Notes: generated by a model not told the origin, from the sequence alone. A DNA stretch of 64,000 bases from Pirellulaceae bacterium (GCA_026004775.1 BPJU01000015.1:1-64000); one strand, 5' to 3'. Numbered from the stretch's first letter, positions 37,359-48,744 are shown. Program-made: numbers and translations.

Positions 37359-39837
37359 TCAGCGATCCTCCGAAGTGGCTTCCAGAACCTTCCATTCCAG
37401 GATGCCCGCACTCCATTGTGGCTGAAGTTCGATCAGAAGACGCAAGCCATCGGTTTGCACGGGCCGGAAGCTAACGCGATTGAAGCGGTCCTTGAGGGTT
37501 TCGTAGGGCCCCAGAGCCTCCACAGGAAGCCATTGGCCTTCTTTGCGGTAAAGGACCTGCCAGGATTGCGGTACGCGGCAATGACCTCGTCCCGTATCGT
37601 CGAACCAGTAGACTTCCACCGCGGATACCCGCCGAATTCCCGGGAAGTCGTACTGCACCCATTCCGTCGTACCGCGATGATCCCAGAACGTGTGCCGGGG
37701 AATACTATGGTCGATCGAACTATCGGGTTCCAGTTGGTCGTTCAACGCCCGTACCGTGTCCCGGGTCCAGCAGTGGGAGGCACTGGGTCGGCTAAGCGAA
37801 GCCAGTGTGGGCAGCGGTCGCGGCTCGGCCGCCTCCGGCTGACGGGCCAGCCATACCGACATCTGGCCCATTTGCCGGTGAGCCCAAGCGTAGTAGGGAA
37901 TGGCTCGAATGACGGTGGGTTGCTCCTGGACATTGCTGGTCCGGGTGCGGGAGAGCCGCCGGCCTTGAGCCTCCACCCGCACCAGACCTCCCAAGAGCTG
38001 TTCGTCCCAATGTTCGGAGAATGTCCCTTCGTCGGGCAACACCAGATCGTAGACCGATCCTTGGTTATCGACGGCCTCCGCACAATACACCAGTGGGCCT
38101 CGCACCAGAGCAACTCGCCCGCGGTCGGCCGCTACCGCTGGGTGAGCCACCACTCGCCGCGTTTCCAGCGGCAGATCCAACGTGATACGGTCGCCCGACT
38201 GCCATTGCCGATCGATGACCAGATAACCCGACGCTACCTGCGGCGCTGCCAGCGGCTCGCCGTTCACCAACGCTTTCCACGATCGGGAATTCGGCTGAGT
38301 AAACCGGTACAAGTCGCCAGGCAGCGGACCGCCGTCGACCCAGCCGGGAATACGAAGCCGCAACGCAAACTGCACAGGACGAGCGGGCTTCAATTCCACG
38401 ACCACTTGGCCCCGCCATGGGTACTCCGTCGTTTGCTGCAACTCGATTTCTACACCGTTGATCTCCGTCCGAGCACGGCTCTGTATGTAAAGATTGACAT
38501 ACAGACTGACCTCACGCCGGGCATAAACCCAATACGGAATTTGCGGGACGATTCGCACGATATTCACCGGGCAGCAGGCACAGGAAAACCAAGCGCTCCG
38601 TCCAAACGTCCCGTGGTTGAAAGGCACCTCGGCGCGGCACGCCAACGGATTGGGATAGAAGAAGCGGTCGCCTGTCCATGAGACTCCGGCAAGAAAGCCG
38701 TTGTACAAGATGCGTTCCAGCACATCGATATATGCGGGAATCGCCTTCCAGCAGGAACATGCGTTGTTGCCACAGCATTTGCGCAATCGCCGCGCACGTT
38801 TCGCTGTAAGCCGACTCGTTAGGCAGCTCATACGGCCGGCCGAACGATTCCCCGTCGGCCCGTGCTCCTACACCGCCGGTAAGATACATTTTGTTGTAAA
38901 CCACGTCCTCCCAAATCGAATGGAGCGTCTGGCGGTAGTCCCTACGAGAGGCGATTGCCGCCATGTCCGCCATGGCCGCATACAGGTAGCCTGCGCGGAC
39001 GGCGTGCCCGACCGCTTCCCGCTGCTCGGTAATCGGCACGTGGTCCTGGCAATAGTCCCCGTAAAGGCGAGGCCGGACATCACTTCGCCCGCGCATCTGG
39101 AGAAAGAACTCTGCCTGTTTTAAATATTTTTCGTTACCGGTCGCTTGATACAACTTCACCAGCCCGATCTCGATTTCCTGATGACCGGGCACATCTTTGC
39201 GCTGCTCGGGGCCGGGACCGAAAACCTGGCAGATCAAATCGGCGTTTTTCAGTGCCACTTGCAAGAGATTTTTGCGGCCGGTTGCTTGCCAATAGGCCAC
39301 GGCGGCTTCGTACAGATGCCCCACGTTGTACAGCTCATGACTGGCGCCCAACTGCGACCAGCGCGCCTCGCGGCCCGGAAAATCATAATTCGGATCGGCG
39401 ATCGTGCGGGCGGTGTACAGGTAGCCGTCCGGCTCTTGCGCAGCGGCAATAAGCTTTATCAAACGCTCCAGATACGCTTCCAGCTTTTCGTCACGGTGTC
39501 TGGCAAGGCACCAGGAGGCACCTTCGATCAGCTTGTAGACGTCCGAGTCGTTGAAAAAGATGCCCTGAAAGCTACCTTTTTCCAGTCCCGCTGCCACCGC
39601 GAAATTCGCGATCCTTCCTGTTTTCGCACACTGCTCGATGCAATGCCACACCGTCACCTGGCAATTCGTGGCCAGACGCGGAGTCCAAAAACCGCCTTCC
39701 AGGTCGACTTGATCGGGCTGCAAAGGTCGAATCGGTTGCTGCCCCAGGATACGGGTGACGACGCCCGCTGCCCATGCAAGCACACTCCAGAAAGCAACCA
39801 GAATCAACACACGACGTGTTTCCAGAAGCCGCGTCAT
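37359..39837 (-). pseudogene. GH127-type beta-L-arabinofuranosidase (DUF1680 family) with single-base frameshift
   Basis: Two leftward frames together make one glycosidase of about 825 residues. The upstream frame (39837 to 38512) has a signal sequence, then GFWTPRLATN, EPDGYLYTARTI, GASHELYNVGHLYEAAVAY and the ETCAAIAQ motif. The downstream frame continues with YIDVLERILYNGFLAG, FFYPNPL, FSCACCPVNIVRI and a C-terminal discoidin-like region (VSAVEVYWFDD). GH127 enzymes bind zinc with Glu and Cys of ExC and two Cys of the CCP motif; the break lies between these. Reading CGC-A-TAT-ATC-GAT near 38728-38735, removing one base restores RYIDVLER. This is a genuine inactivating mutation, a sequencing error in an AT repeat, or recoding; error or recent mutation is likelier because both halves look intact. 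Confidence 0.85.
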
Positions 39838-39856
39838 TTGGCACCCGTAATACGGT

Positions 39857-40366
39857 TCAACCTCCAGAACCCATAACCATGTCCACTATAAGCAGTGTGA
39901 AACTGAGAATATTCACTGCCGTAAAAATCGTCCCCCATACCACGGATAGCAAGAGGCTGACCGCAATAGCGCGTGAAAAGGTGCACGTAGTTCCCAACGA
40001 AATAACCGATGCTGTTGCCAGGAAAAGAGAGACCTGAGTCATCCCGATGTATCGTAGTTCCTTATATGAGTATTGCAGTTCCGCCCTGGCGTCGATGCTC
40101 TGAGGATCGCGTTGCCGAAGTTTCTCGCGTAGTGAAGCGGGCATAAGAAGCGCAAGGGGAATCGTCAGCACCAGGTAGGCCCCGGCAATAGCAATGGTAA
40201 GAACAATGCCGCGGCCGAACGAGATCGGTTTGATAACCGGCGAGGCTCTTCGGTCACGTGCTAATTTATTGTATTTGTTTATCGAGAATCGAAGAGCAAT
40301 AGACTGGATGGCGAGAAAGACAAAAAAACATCCGGCGGCCACAGCAAGAACGAGTACTGGAACCAT
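39857..40366 (-). CDS. small multi-spanning membrane protein, unknown
   Basis: A 169-residue protein with four hydrophobic segments (about 4-24, 50-75, 108-128 and 135-162) separated by basic loops (NKYNKLARDRR, REKLRQRDPQ). No family is recognised. Its DNA is visibly richer in A+T than the neighbours, and codons such as TTA/TTG for Leu and AAA/AAT are common, which may indicate a different origin. It lies 19 bp upstream of the glycosidase frame on the same strand, so the two could be co-transcribed. The frame is plausible but rests on hydrophobic pattern and length only. Confidence 0.55.
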   Translation of the reverse strand: MVPVLVLAVAAGCFFVFLAIQSIALRFSINKYNKLARDRRASPVIKPISFGRGIVLTIAIAGAYLVLTIPLALLMPASLREKLRQRDPQSIDARAELQYSYKELRYIGMTQVSLFLATASVISLGTTCTFSRAIAVSLLLSVVWGTIFTAVNILSFTLLIVDMVMGSGG

Positions 40367-40814
40367 GGTTTATCCACTATTTGTTATGTCTGATTGAACG
40401 GAAACACGCAGCGGATTGAACCGCCAGCGACGATGTTTCTTGCCACACCTCATTGCTCCGTCTGGAGCTTATCCGGCCAACGTGAGCCCGGACTGACGGA
40501 GCCGAAGCTGGCCGGACCGCGCTTCCATTTTGAATGACCATCATACGTGTTTCAACGGGTAACGCGGGCGGGTCGTAAGGCAAGCTGCCCAGAAGCCAGT
40601 CAAGTGCTGGGGACGGGCCTCTTTTGGGCTGGCAAAGTAACCCAGGAGCTGGTTTTGCCCAGTATCGGGAAAGGGTGAGAAAGGTACCGGCTAAGGTTGC
40701 GGCGGCCGCCGGCCAGCGGCTATGATAAAGCCAACAGGCAACAGAGCTGAAAACGAGCAGGGGCTCAGGTGAACGTAGAGTTGGGTTCAGCGGGGTGAGC
40801 CGGGAGTGGTGGCG
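40367..40814. other. divergent intergenic region
   Basis: About 450 bp between the small membrane protein and the rightward DUF1501 gene. A 209-codon leftward frame crosses it but has no recognisable features and runs into the DUF1501 gene. GGGAG at 40802-40806 is the likely ribosome binding site for ATG 40815. Confidence 0.4.
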
Positions 40815-42287
40815 ATGTGGCAAGACCGTCCCCAGAACACGTTTTGTGGGCGAACACGCCGGGAATTTCTGTGGGAGACCGGCTGCGGGTTCGGAGCGGC
40901 GGCGCTGGTGGATCTTTTGACCCGTGACGGCTTTTTTGGTTCCGCCGGCAATTCGGCTTCGGCAGCAGCACCCTACCGCAGTCCGCTTGCTCCCAAGAAG
41001 CCGCATTTTGCGCCGCGGGCCAAGAGCGTGATCTTCCTATTCATGTACGGCGGTCCCAGTCACGTTGATACGTTCGACTACAAACCGAAATTATTTGAGC
41101 TGGACGGCAAGACGATTCCGGTTACCACCAAGGGTCGAAGTGGGGTGCGCAACGTTGGCCGGGTGGTGGGACCGAAGTGGAACTTCCGCCAGTATGGTCA
41201 ATGTGGGGCGTGGGTCAGCGATCTATTTCCGCATTTGGCCACGTGTGTCGATGACATCGCGTTTATAAAGTCCATGACCGCCGATGCTCCGGTGCACGGG
41301 TCGGCGATGCTGCAGATGAATACCGGCCGGATTCTCAGCGGCAGCCCGGCGCTTGGTTCCTGGATCACGTACGGGCTGGGCAGCGAGAACGAGAACCTTC
41401 CCGGCTTCGTGGTGATGCTCGATCCGACCGGCGGGCCTATCAGCGGTGCCAAGAACTGGAGTAGCGGCTACATGCCGGCGACCTACCAGGGCGTATTGCT
41501 GCGCAGTGAGGGGGAGCCGATTCTGGATCTGAAGCGTCCGGATGCGCTGAGCGAATCGGCTCAGCGCCGATTGCTGGATACATTGCGGCAATACAACGAA
41601 GAACATGCCGCCAGTCGCTCGGACAACTCGCAGTTGGCGGCACGTATCGCCGCCTACGAATTGGCTTTCCGGATGCAGGTGGCGGCGCCGGAAGCGACGG
41701 ACTTGAGTCAGGAGACGGCCGAGACTCTGTCGCTCTATGGACTGGACAATCCCAGGACCCGGAACTTCGGCCGCCGCTGTCTGCTGGCTCGCCGCCTGGT
41801 GGAACGCGGCGTGCGCTTCGTGCAGATCTATTCGGGCGGCGCCCACAACGATGATAACTGGGACGCCCATGGCGACCTGGTAAAAAACCACTCCTACCAC
41901 GCCGGGAACACGGATAAACCGATCGCGGCCCTGCTCAAAGACCTGAAACGCACCGGACTGCTCGAGGAAACATTAGTGATCTGGGGAGGGGAATTCGGGC
42001 GCCAGCCGGTGGCCGAATACGAAAAAGGTACCGGGCGAGACCACAATGCGTACGGTTTCACCATGTGGATGGCCGGGGGAGGGATCCGGGGCGGCGTTAC
42101 CGTCGGAGCCACGGACGAACTGGGAAATGTGGCCGTGGAAAACCCGTTCCACGTCAAACACCTCCATGCTACGGTGCTCTATTTGATGGGGCTGGACCCG
42201 AACCGGCTGTCGTACTTTTTCGGAGGGCTCGATCAGAAGTTGGTCGGTGTCGAACCGGTCGAGCCTATCCATCAGATCATTGCGTAG
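40815..42287 (+). CDS. DUF1501 protein with twin-arginine leader
   Basis: A 490-residue DUF1501 protein, a family of the alkaline-phosphatase/sulfatase fold. The leader TRREFLWETGCGFGAAAL fits the Tat pathway. Family landmarks are VIFLFMYGGPSHVDTFDYKP, ENLPGFVVM, YELAFRMQ, ARRLVERGVRFVQIY, ETLVIWGGEFGRQPVAE, GRDHNAYGFTMWMAGGG and VKHLHATVLYLMGLD. The conserved Asp, His and Glu residues would bind metal. The function is not established; it may be hydrolysis of phosphate or sulfate esters in the periplasm. ATG 40815 is used; GTG 40806 is also in frame. It stands without a DUF1549/DUF1553 partner on its strand and converges on a second DUF1501 gene 33 bp away. Confidence 0.92.
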   Translation: MWQDRPQNTFCGRTRREFLWETGCGFGAAALVDLLTRDGFFGSAGNSASAAAPYRSPLAPKKPHFAPRAKSVIFLFMYGGPSHVDTFDYKPKLFELDGKTIPVTTKGRSGVRNVGRVVGPKWNFRQYGQCGAWVSDLFPHLATCVDDIAFIKSMTADAPVHGSAMLQMNTGRILSGSPALGSWITYGLGSENENLPGFVVMLDPTGGPISGAKNWSSGYMPATYQGVLLRSEGEPILDLKRPDALSESAQRRLLDTLRQYNEEHAASRSDNSQLAARIAAYELAFRMQVAAPEATDLSQETAETLSLYGLDNPRTRNFGRRCLLARRLVERGVRFVQIYSGGAHNDDNWDAHGDLVKNHSYHAGNTDKPIAALLKDLKRTGLLEETLVIWGGEFGRQPVAEYEKGTGRDHNAYGFTMWMAGGGIRGGVTVGATDELGNVAVENPFHVKHLHATVLYLMGLDPNRLSYFFGGLDQKLVGVEPVEPIHQIIA

Positions 42288-42290
42288 CCC

Positions 42291-42310
42291 ATCGGTAGCG
42301 AGCCGATTTT
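42291..42310 (+). terminator. weak hairpin between convergent DUF1501 genes
   Basis: ATCGG-N7-CCGAT followed by TTTT in the 33-bp gap. The stem is only 5 bp, so this is a tentative terminator. Confidence 0.3.
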
Positions 42311-42320
42311 CCGAGAGGTT

Positions 42321-43763
<1,443 letters not shown>

Positions 43764-43766
43764 GGC

Positions 43767-46445
43767 TCAATCCACGAAATGAAACTCATTACTCAACAAC
43801 AGCACTTGTACCAACTGTGCCGGCCGGGAAAGCGGCGCCGGTTGCGGGCCGGTGAACTGTTCCTGCGAGCGAAATGCGCGCGGCTCATCGAGCGGCTCTT
43901 CGTAAGCGATACGGATCGTCCAGCGAAAGCTGTCATAACTAATACTATCGCGGCAATCCACCGCGAAATCCAATACCTGGCCCGCTTGAACCTCCACATT
44001 GTCTAACCGGGTAGGTTGCTGGCTGTTCTGCACCACCCATTCGCCCAGTTTACCTCGACTGGAACTTACCAGCCGAGCCCGTACGCCGTCGCCTTGCTCG
44101 GAAGCATGCACCAGCAGCCCCCGGATCTGAACGCGACCACTGCGCGGCGCTTTCCAACGACGAATCGCTACGTGATCGCTATCCCCCGGGTGACCGCCTT
44201 CAGCCGTCAGCATCACCCAACCGAGTTTCGGGTCGGGCAAGTCGGGACCGCCTTGCCATGCCGAACCGGTGAAGTGAGGCAGCGGCTGAAACGTCACCCG
44301 GTTACCCTCCTGGTCCTCGTAGCGGCCGTACCCATACTCCCAGACAGTGGGAGCCAGCTGCGCGGCTGTTCCTGAAGGGTGCTCGAGGAAATCGCGTGCC
44401 AGGCGTAACTCCTCGGACGTGGGATTTCGAGCCAAAAGCTTCTGATATGCCCGGACGATCCACTGGTCATCCGGCGGGCTATGATGGCGCGAAAGGTTTT
44501 CCGTCAACCGTTCGGCCACCTCAATCACAAACGGGTGGTTCATCAGGAACAGGGCCTGTTGTGGGGTGATGGTTTCGAGTCGTTTGGGATTATGAGTGTC
44601 GGGGCCGGCGAAATCGAACACCCGAAACAGGCCGGGCAGGTTCTGCCGGTCGATATAGGCGTAAACCGTCCGCCGGCGAGGGAACGGGGGTTGCGTAATG
44701 GGTACGCTGGGACCACCGATGATCGGCTCCAGTTGGTCACTGACCGCCAAGAGCGCATCGCGCATCGCTTCGAAGTCCAGCCGGCGGCGGTTCTGGCGGC
44801 CGAAGAGGCGATTTTGCGGGTCGAGCCGCCGTGCCGGCTCGGTCACCCCACTGCTCTGGCGATAGGCCGCCGAAAGGACGATCTGGCGGATAAGCGATTT
44901 CAGCGACCAGTCGTGCTCGATCAATTGCACCGCCAAATAATCGAGCACCTCCGGTTGCTGGGGGGGATCACAGCGCAGCCCGAAATCGCTGGGCGTAGCC
45001 ACCAGCCCTTCCCCAAACAGATGCAGCCAGATTCGGTTGGCGATCACACGAGCCGTCAGCGGGTTGTCGGGCGAAGCTACAGCTTCGGCCAGTTCTCGCC
45101 TGCCGCTCCCCTGCCGGAAAGGCTCCGGCTGGCCGCGGCAGAGCACTTCGATAAACCGCCGAGCTACTTCTGGACCCGGATTGCCGGGCTGCCCGCGAAG
45201 AAGAACCCGAGCGTTGCGCGGTTGCGGGTTTTCCACCATCTCGAGCTGCGCATGGTCCTTGAGCGGCTCTAAGGACGAGTCGAATACGCCATAAAGCGCG
45301 TAGTAGTCCTGCATCGTGACCGGGTCATATTTGTGGTCGTGGCATCGGGCACAGGTGACCGTCAAGCCGAGCATGCCACGAGTCAGCACGTCGATGCGAT
45401 CGTCAATCACATCGTGCTTGTTATTCAGGAATCGCCGGCCCAAAGTAAAATAGCCCATCGCCGCCGTAGCCGGCACCGACAAGCCCTCCAACGGCGGCAA
45501 CAGATCGGCGGCAATCTGATACTTGAGAAAGTCGGCGTACGGCAAGTCGCGGTTCAGCGTTTGGATCACCCAGTCCCGATATTGGTAGGCCTGCGGATAG
45601 CTGCGATCTTCCTGGAAGACATAACCTTTCGTGTCGGCATAGCGAGCCACGTCCAGCCAGTGCCGCGCCCACCGCTCGCCAAATGCCGGACTGGCCAGCA
45701 GCCGATCGACCAGTTTCTCGTAGGCGTCGGCCGAAGGGTCTTCGACAAACTGCTGTACCTCGTCGTACGTGGGCGGAAGCCCGAGAAGGTCGAAATAGAG
45801 TCGGCGTATGAGCGTTCGGCGGTCGGCCTCAGGCTGCGGCTCCAGTCCCGCCTGCTCCAACCGGGCCAACAGGTAGCGGTCCAGTGGTCCTCGGGGCCAT
45901 TCCGGTCGCTGTACCGGCGGTGGTGCGGGCAAAACGGGTGGTTGAAACGCCCAATGCAACCGGCCCATCTCGGCAGTCACTTGGTCGCGTGAGGGGCCAT
46001 CAGCAAAATCCCTGGGATCAGGGGCTCCGCGCGCCACCCATTCTTCCAATAACCGGATTTTTTCGTCCGGCAATTTTCCTGACGGAGGCATCTGGAGCGA
46101 TTCGTAGCGAACCGCTTCGATCAGCAAACTTTCCTCGACCCGCCCCGGCACGATGACCGGCCCCGATTCACCGCCGCGCAACATCCCCTGCCGGCTGTCC
46201 AGCCGCAACCCGCCTTGGATCTTTTCGGCACGCGCTGAATGACAGCCATAACAGTGCTCGACCAGGATCGGACGGATATGCCGCTCGAAAAAAGCTTCGT
46301 CTTCCGGTGCCAGCGCCTTGGCTTGTGCGAAGGCGTTCTGCCCGCCCCCCGCCATCAGTATCAGTCCCGCAGCGGCAAACCCAAGAAAACCTGATCGGTG
46401 GTAGAAAAAACAGAGTGTTTGCATGCTTACAGTCGCAAGACCCAT
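43767..46445 (-). CDS. PSCyt1/DUF1549/DUF1553 planctomycete cytochrome-type protein
   Basis: An 892-residue exported protein. After the signal, a cytochrome-like PSCyt1 module carries a single heme-binding CYGCH (Cys65, Cys68, His69) and later LQMPPSGKLPD, whose Met may be the distal ligand. DUF1549 follows (LDRYLLARLEQAGLEPQPEA, FGERWARHWLDVARYADTKGY, VTCARCHDHKYDP), then DUF1553 (NPLTARVIANRIWLHLFGEGLV, PSDFGLRCDPPQQPE, LIRQIVLSAAYRQSS). The CARCHDHK motif could bind a second heme or metal. Residues about 715-850 form a beta-rich insert. ATG 46445 is used; 46424 and 46514 are in frame too. Coupled to the DUF1501 gene. A redox or polymer-degradation role is often proposed but unproven. Confidence 0.94.
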   Translation of the reverse strand: MGLATVSMQTLCFFYHRSGFLGFAAAGLILMAGGGQNAFAQAKALAPEDEAFFERHIRPILVEHCYGCHSARAEKIQGGLRLDSRQGMLRGGESGPVIVPGRVEESLLIEAVRYESLQMPPSGKLPDEKIRLLEEWVARGAPDPRDFADGPSRDQVTAEMGRLHWAFQPPVLPAPPPVQRPEWPRGPLDRYLLARLEQAGLEPQPEADRRTLIRRLYFDLLGLPPTYDEVQQFVEDPSADAYEKLVDRLLASPAFGERWARHWLDVARYADTKGYVFQEDRSYPQAYQYRDWVIQTLNRDLPYADFLKYQIAADLLPPLEGLSVPATAAMGYFTLGRRFLNNKHDVIDDRIDVLTRGMLGLTVTCARCHDHKYDPVTMQDYYALYGVFDSSLEPLKDHAQLEMVENPQPRNARVLLRGQPGNPGPEVARRFIEVLCRGQPEPFRQGSGRRELAEAVASPDNPLTARVIANRIWLHLFGEGLVATPSDFGLRCDPPQQPEVLDYLAVQLIEHDWSLKSLIRQIVLSAAYRQSSGVTEPARRLDPQNRLFGRQNRRRLDFEAMRDALLAVSDQLEPIIGGPSVPITQPPFPRRRTVYAYIDRQNLPGLFRVFDFAGPDTHNPKRLETITPQQALFLMNHPFVIEVAERLTENLSRHHSPPDDQWIVRAYQKLLARNPTSEELRLARDFLEHPSGTAAQLAPTVWEYGYGRYEDQEGNRVTFQPLPHFTGSAWQGGPDLPDPKLGWVMLTAEGGHPGDSDHVAIRRWKAPRSGRVQIRGLLVHASEQGDGVRARLVSSSRGKLGEWVVQNSQQPTRLDNVEVQAGQVLDFAVDCRDSISYDSFRWTIRIAYEEPLDEPRAFRSQEQFTGPQPAPLSRPAQLVQVLLLSNEFHFVD

Positions 46446-46796
46446 GAACAATTCCGGAGTCTTCCTGTAAAAGGGTGAGCCGATTGGGTGGGATGTACTC
46501 ACGTGGGCGGGCACTATGCATTACTAGCCTTATTATAGGTGTCGTGCTCGCGGCCATGTCAAGCGCAGGAAGTGTGCGCCGGGCCGCCCGTGCTGGTATT
46601 GTGGCACGGCTCCAGCGAAAATCGGAAACGCTCAGCGTTACAGAAACGCGTCGCGTGCGCTGATGGCGGAGCCTTCCGAAAGTAGCGTATAACTAATGGG
46701 CACGCGCCGGTTGTCCCCGGGGGCGAATGCGACGGGGAGGCAGACGGGCAGGTCGAATCGACGAGAATGAGGGCTCCGTTGGCAGGGAGATGCGCC
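46446..46796. other. divergent intergenic region
   Basis: About 350 bp upstream of both the PSCyt1 protein and the TIM-barrel protein. No gene, hairpin or convincing promoter is seen; GGCAGGGAGA just before 46797 serves as ribosome binding site. Confidence 0.4.
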
Positions 46797-47711
46797 ATGT
46801 GCGATTCGGATCGTTTGACGCGTCGTGGCTGGTTACAAACGGCGGCGGTTACGGTCGCATGTGGGGCCGCGGTTTTGCGGGGCGAAGAGGAGTCGCGTTC
46901 GGTGAGGCTGGCAGGTCGAATTTATAAGTCGCTCAAGATCGGCATGGTCAAAGTGCCCGGGTCGCTGGCTGATCGTTTCCGTGCCGCAAAGCAGGCGGGG
47001 TTCGACGGGATTGAATTGAGTGCGCCGGGGTTGAACATCGAGGAGACGCGGGACGCGATTGCCCAAACCGGATTGGTCGTCGATGGAACGGTTTGTGCCA
47101 GCCATTGGCAGATTCGGCATACCAGCCCGGATGCGGGAGTGCGCCGCGAAGCGCTGGCGCACTTGCGGGCGGCTCTGCGCGAAACGCACGCCGTAGGGGG
47201 CCATAGCGTCTTGCTGGTAGTAGGCCACGGACAGGATGGACCGGAAGAAGAGATTTGGCCCCGGGCCATCGAAAACATCGCCCAGGCCATCCCCGATGCG
47301 GCTCGATGGGGAGTCTACATCGCCATCGAAAACGTGTGGAACCACTTCCTGTATGACCACAACGGCGGCCCCGACCAGACTGCCGACAAATTCGTCCGAT
47401 TCGTGGACGAACTGAACTCCCCGTGGGTCGGCATGCAATTCGATATCGGAAACCACTGGAAATACGGCAATCCGGCCGATTGGATCCGCCAATTGGGCCG
47501 TCGGATCGTGAAGCTGGATGTGAAGGGCTTTTCGCGCAAAGACGATCGCTTCACCGCAATCGGCGAAGGCGATATTCCATGGGACCAGGTGCGTGCGGCT
47601 TTGGCGGAAATCCAGTTCGCCGGCTGGGCCGCCGCCGAAGTAGCCGGCGGCGACGAACAGGCTCTGCGGAACGTTGCTTCAGCGATGGGTCGCGTCTTCG
47701 GTTTGGTTTGA
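46797..47711 (+). CDS. exported sugar phosphate isomerase/epimerase-like TIM-barrel protein
   Basis: A 304-residue protein of the xylose-isomerase-like TIM-barrel superfamily (AP endonuclease 2 fold). The leader LTRRGWLQTAAVTVACGAAVL suggests Tat export. Barrel landmarks are AKQAGFDGIELSAPG, WGVYIAIENVWNHFLYD (candidate metal ligand Glu), VGMQFDIGNHWKYGNPADWI with Asp and His, VKLDVKGF and IGEGDIPWDQV. These fit a metal-dependent sugar isomerase or epimerase. ATG 46797 is chosen because AGGGAGA precedes it; the frame opens at 46767. The 3' end overlaps the convergent anchored-protein gene by 33 bp. Many planctomycetes encode dozens of such proteins, so the substrate cannot be named. Confidence 0.88.
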   Translation: MCDSDRLTRRGWLQTAAVTVACGAAVLRGEEESRSVRLAGRIYKSLKIGMVKVPGSLADRFRAAKQAGFDGIELSAPGLNIEETRDAIAQTGLVVDGTVCASHWQIRHTSPDAGVRREALAHLRAALRETHAVGGHSVLLVVGHGQDGPEEEIWPRAIENIAQAIPDAARWGVYIAIENVWNHFLYDHNGGPDQTADKFVRFVDELNSPWVGMQFDIGNHWKYGNPADWIRQLGRRIVKLDVKGFSRKDDRFTAIGEGDIPWDQVRAALAEIQFAGWAAAEVAGGDEQALRNVASAMGRVFGLV

Positions 47712-48239
47712 ACCTTGCTCGCTAAACCATTTCTGCCACAAGGCCGCCTTCGGAGTAGCATCCAGCCAGGGCCGATCCGGTAAACCGGCGATCCGCCAGC
47801 CGCCCGGAACGACGGCAACGTGAACCTGCTCGTCCCCCCTGCGAAACACCAAAACCCACAGCCGGTCGATCGAGGCTGTCAGGGCGTCTGCTGTCTTGTC
47901 CCAAAGAAAACTCTCGTCGCTCAACAACGCGTCCCGCACGTGCAGGATGCCGGCAGCGCGGGTAACATCCCGGCGAAATGCCACCACGAAGCGCCGGCCG
48001 AAGAGCTCGCTAAAGTCCGCCGAGGCGTTGGCGGTTGCGGCCCCCGCGGTTGGCAAGGCATCCGCGGCGACCAGGTGTTGGAGTTCGATCGAGTCGGCCC
48101 TCTGGATCACGCTGGCCGCTTCCGATCCCCAATAGTCCAGCGAGCGGCGTGTCTGTTGATAGCGAAACCACCAAGCCACGACACCCGCTACGAGCCCCAA
48201 GGTCAACAAAAATCCCACAACCCACTTGCCGCCAACCAA
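47679..48239 (-). CDS. membrane-anchored protein of unknown function
   Basis: A 186-residue protein with one N-terminal transmembrane segment (about residues 6-24, VVGFLLTLGLVAGVVAWWF) and a soluble alpha/beta-like remainder containing RRFVVAFRRD and RLWVLVFRRGDEQVHVAVVPGGW. No family is recognised. The start is a TTG at 48239, supported by AAGGAG 6 bases upstream; no ATG lies nearby in frame. Its 3' end overlaps the TIM-barrel gene by 33 bp in tail-to-tail orientation. The frame is convincing because of the binding site and the clear anchor. Confidence 0.72.
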   Translation of the reverse strand: MVGGKWVVGFLLTLGLVAGVVAWWFRYQQTRRSLDYWGSEAASVIQRADSIELQHLVAADALPTAGAATANASADFSELFGRRFVVAFRRDVTRAAGILHVRDALLSDESFLWDKTADALTASIDRLWVLVFRRGDEQVHVAVVPGGWRIAGLPDRPWLDATPKAALWQKWFSEQGSNQTEDATHR

Positions 48240-48397
48240 CGACGTCTCCTTGCGCGGTTCCGAAAAGGGGAATAGTTGTGCAGGCCGGTCTCAGTATACT
48301 GTATGCGAAGGTGTGGTGGGGTGAAGCTCCGCGCAGTTTTTTCGCCGGCGGACTAGCAGCGCGTTTCGGGCAGAAAAAGAAGGGGAGGTGAAGCGGC

Positions 48398-48622
48398 ATG
48401 CCGGACAAGTTCGATCCATACCGGGAGGCGTTGGTCCTGGAGACCCTTACCGAATGGCCGGACGATGTGGAATTGTTGGATGAAGAGCGCGAGCGGTACG
48501 AAAACGAATTGCATGCCCATCCGGAACAGTGTGCGCACTTGGAGTACATCCGGCTGCACACCGGCTTTTGCCGCAAGATCGTGGTGACTCCGGCGGACCT
48601 TGCCAGATTGGGGTTGGCCTAG
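48398..48622 (+). CDS. small acidic protein of unknown function
   Basis: A 74-residue soluble protein with a strong ribosome binding site (GGGGAGGTGA about 6 bases before ATG). Residues 20-45 are very acidic and helical (DDVELLDEERERYENELHAH); Cys45 and Cys58 and a closing TPADLARLGL are visible. No domain is recognised. It stands alone between a leftward anchored-protein gene and the repeat-bearing region upstream of aroB. The strong initiation site and coherent composition support a real gene. Confidence 0.65.
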   Translation: MPDKFDPYREALVLETLTEWPDDVELLDEERERYENELHAHPEQCAHLEYIRLHTGFCRKIVVTPADLARLGLA

Positions 48623-48636
48623 GCAAGGTGGCAGAC

Positions 48637-48697
48637 TGTGGCACGGCCGTCCCGGCCGTGTGGGTCACCCAAGATGTTGGTTAAAACCGGTGCATAG
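48637..48697 (+). repeat. interspersed repeat with two hairpins, copy 2
   Basis: Matches 11012-11072 with about six differences over 61 bp. The hairpin is CACGGCCG-TCC-CGGCCGTG, arms unchanged; TGGGT-C-ACCCA follows. It lies between the small acidic gene and aroB. Confidence 0.8.
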
Positions 48698-48744
48698 CGC
48701 GTGCTTCGCAGCCCAGCCTGCTGCGGGATGGACAATCCACTCCC

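Noticed and set aside
40377-41006. 209-codon leftward frame upstream of and into the DUF1501 gene
   Set aside because: No start signal, Arg/Pro/Ser-rich composition, and it runs 190 bp antisense into a gene with clear family motifs.
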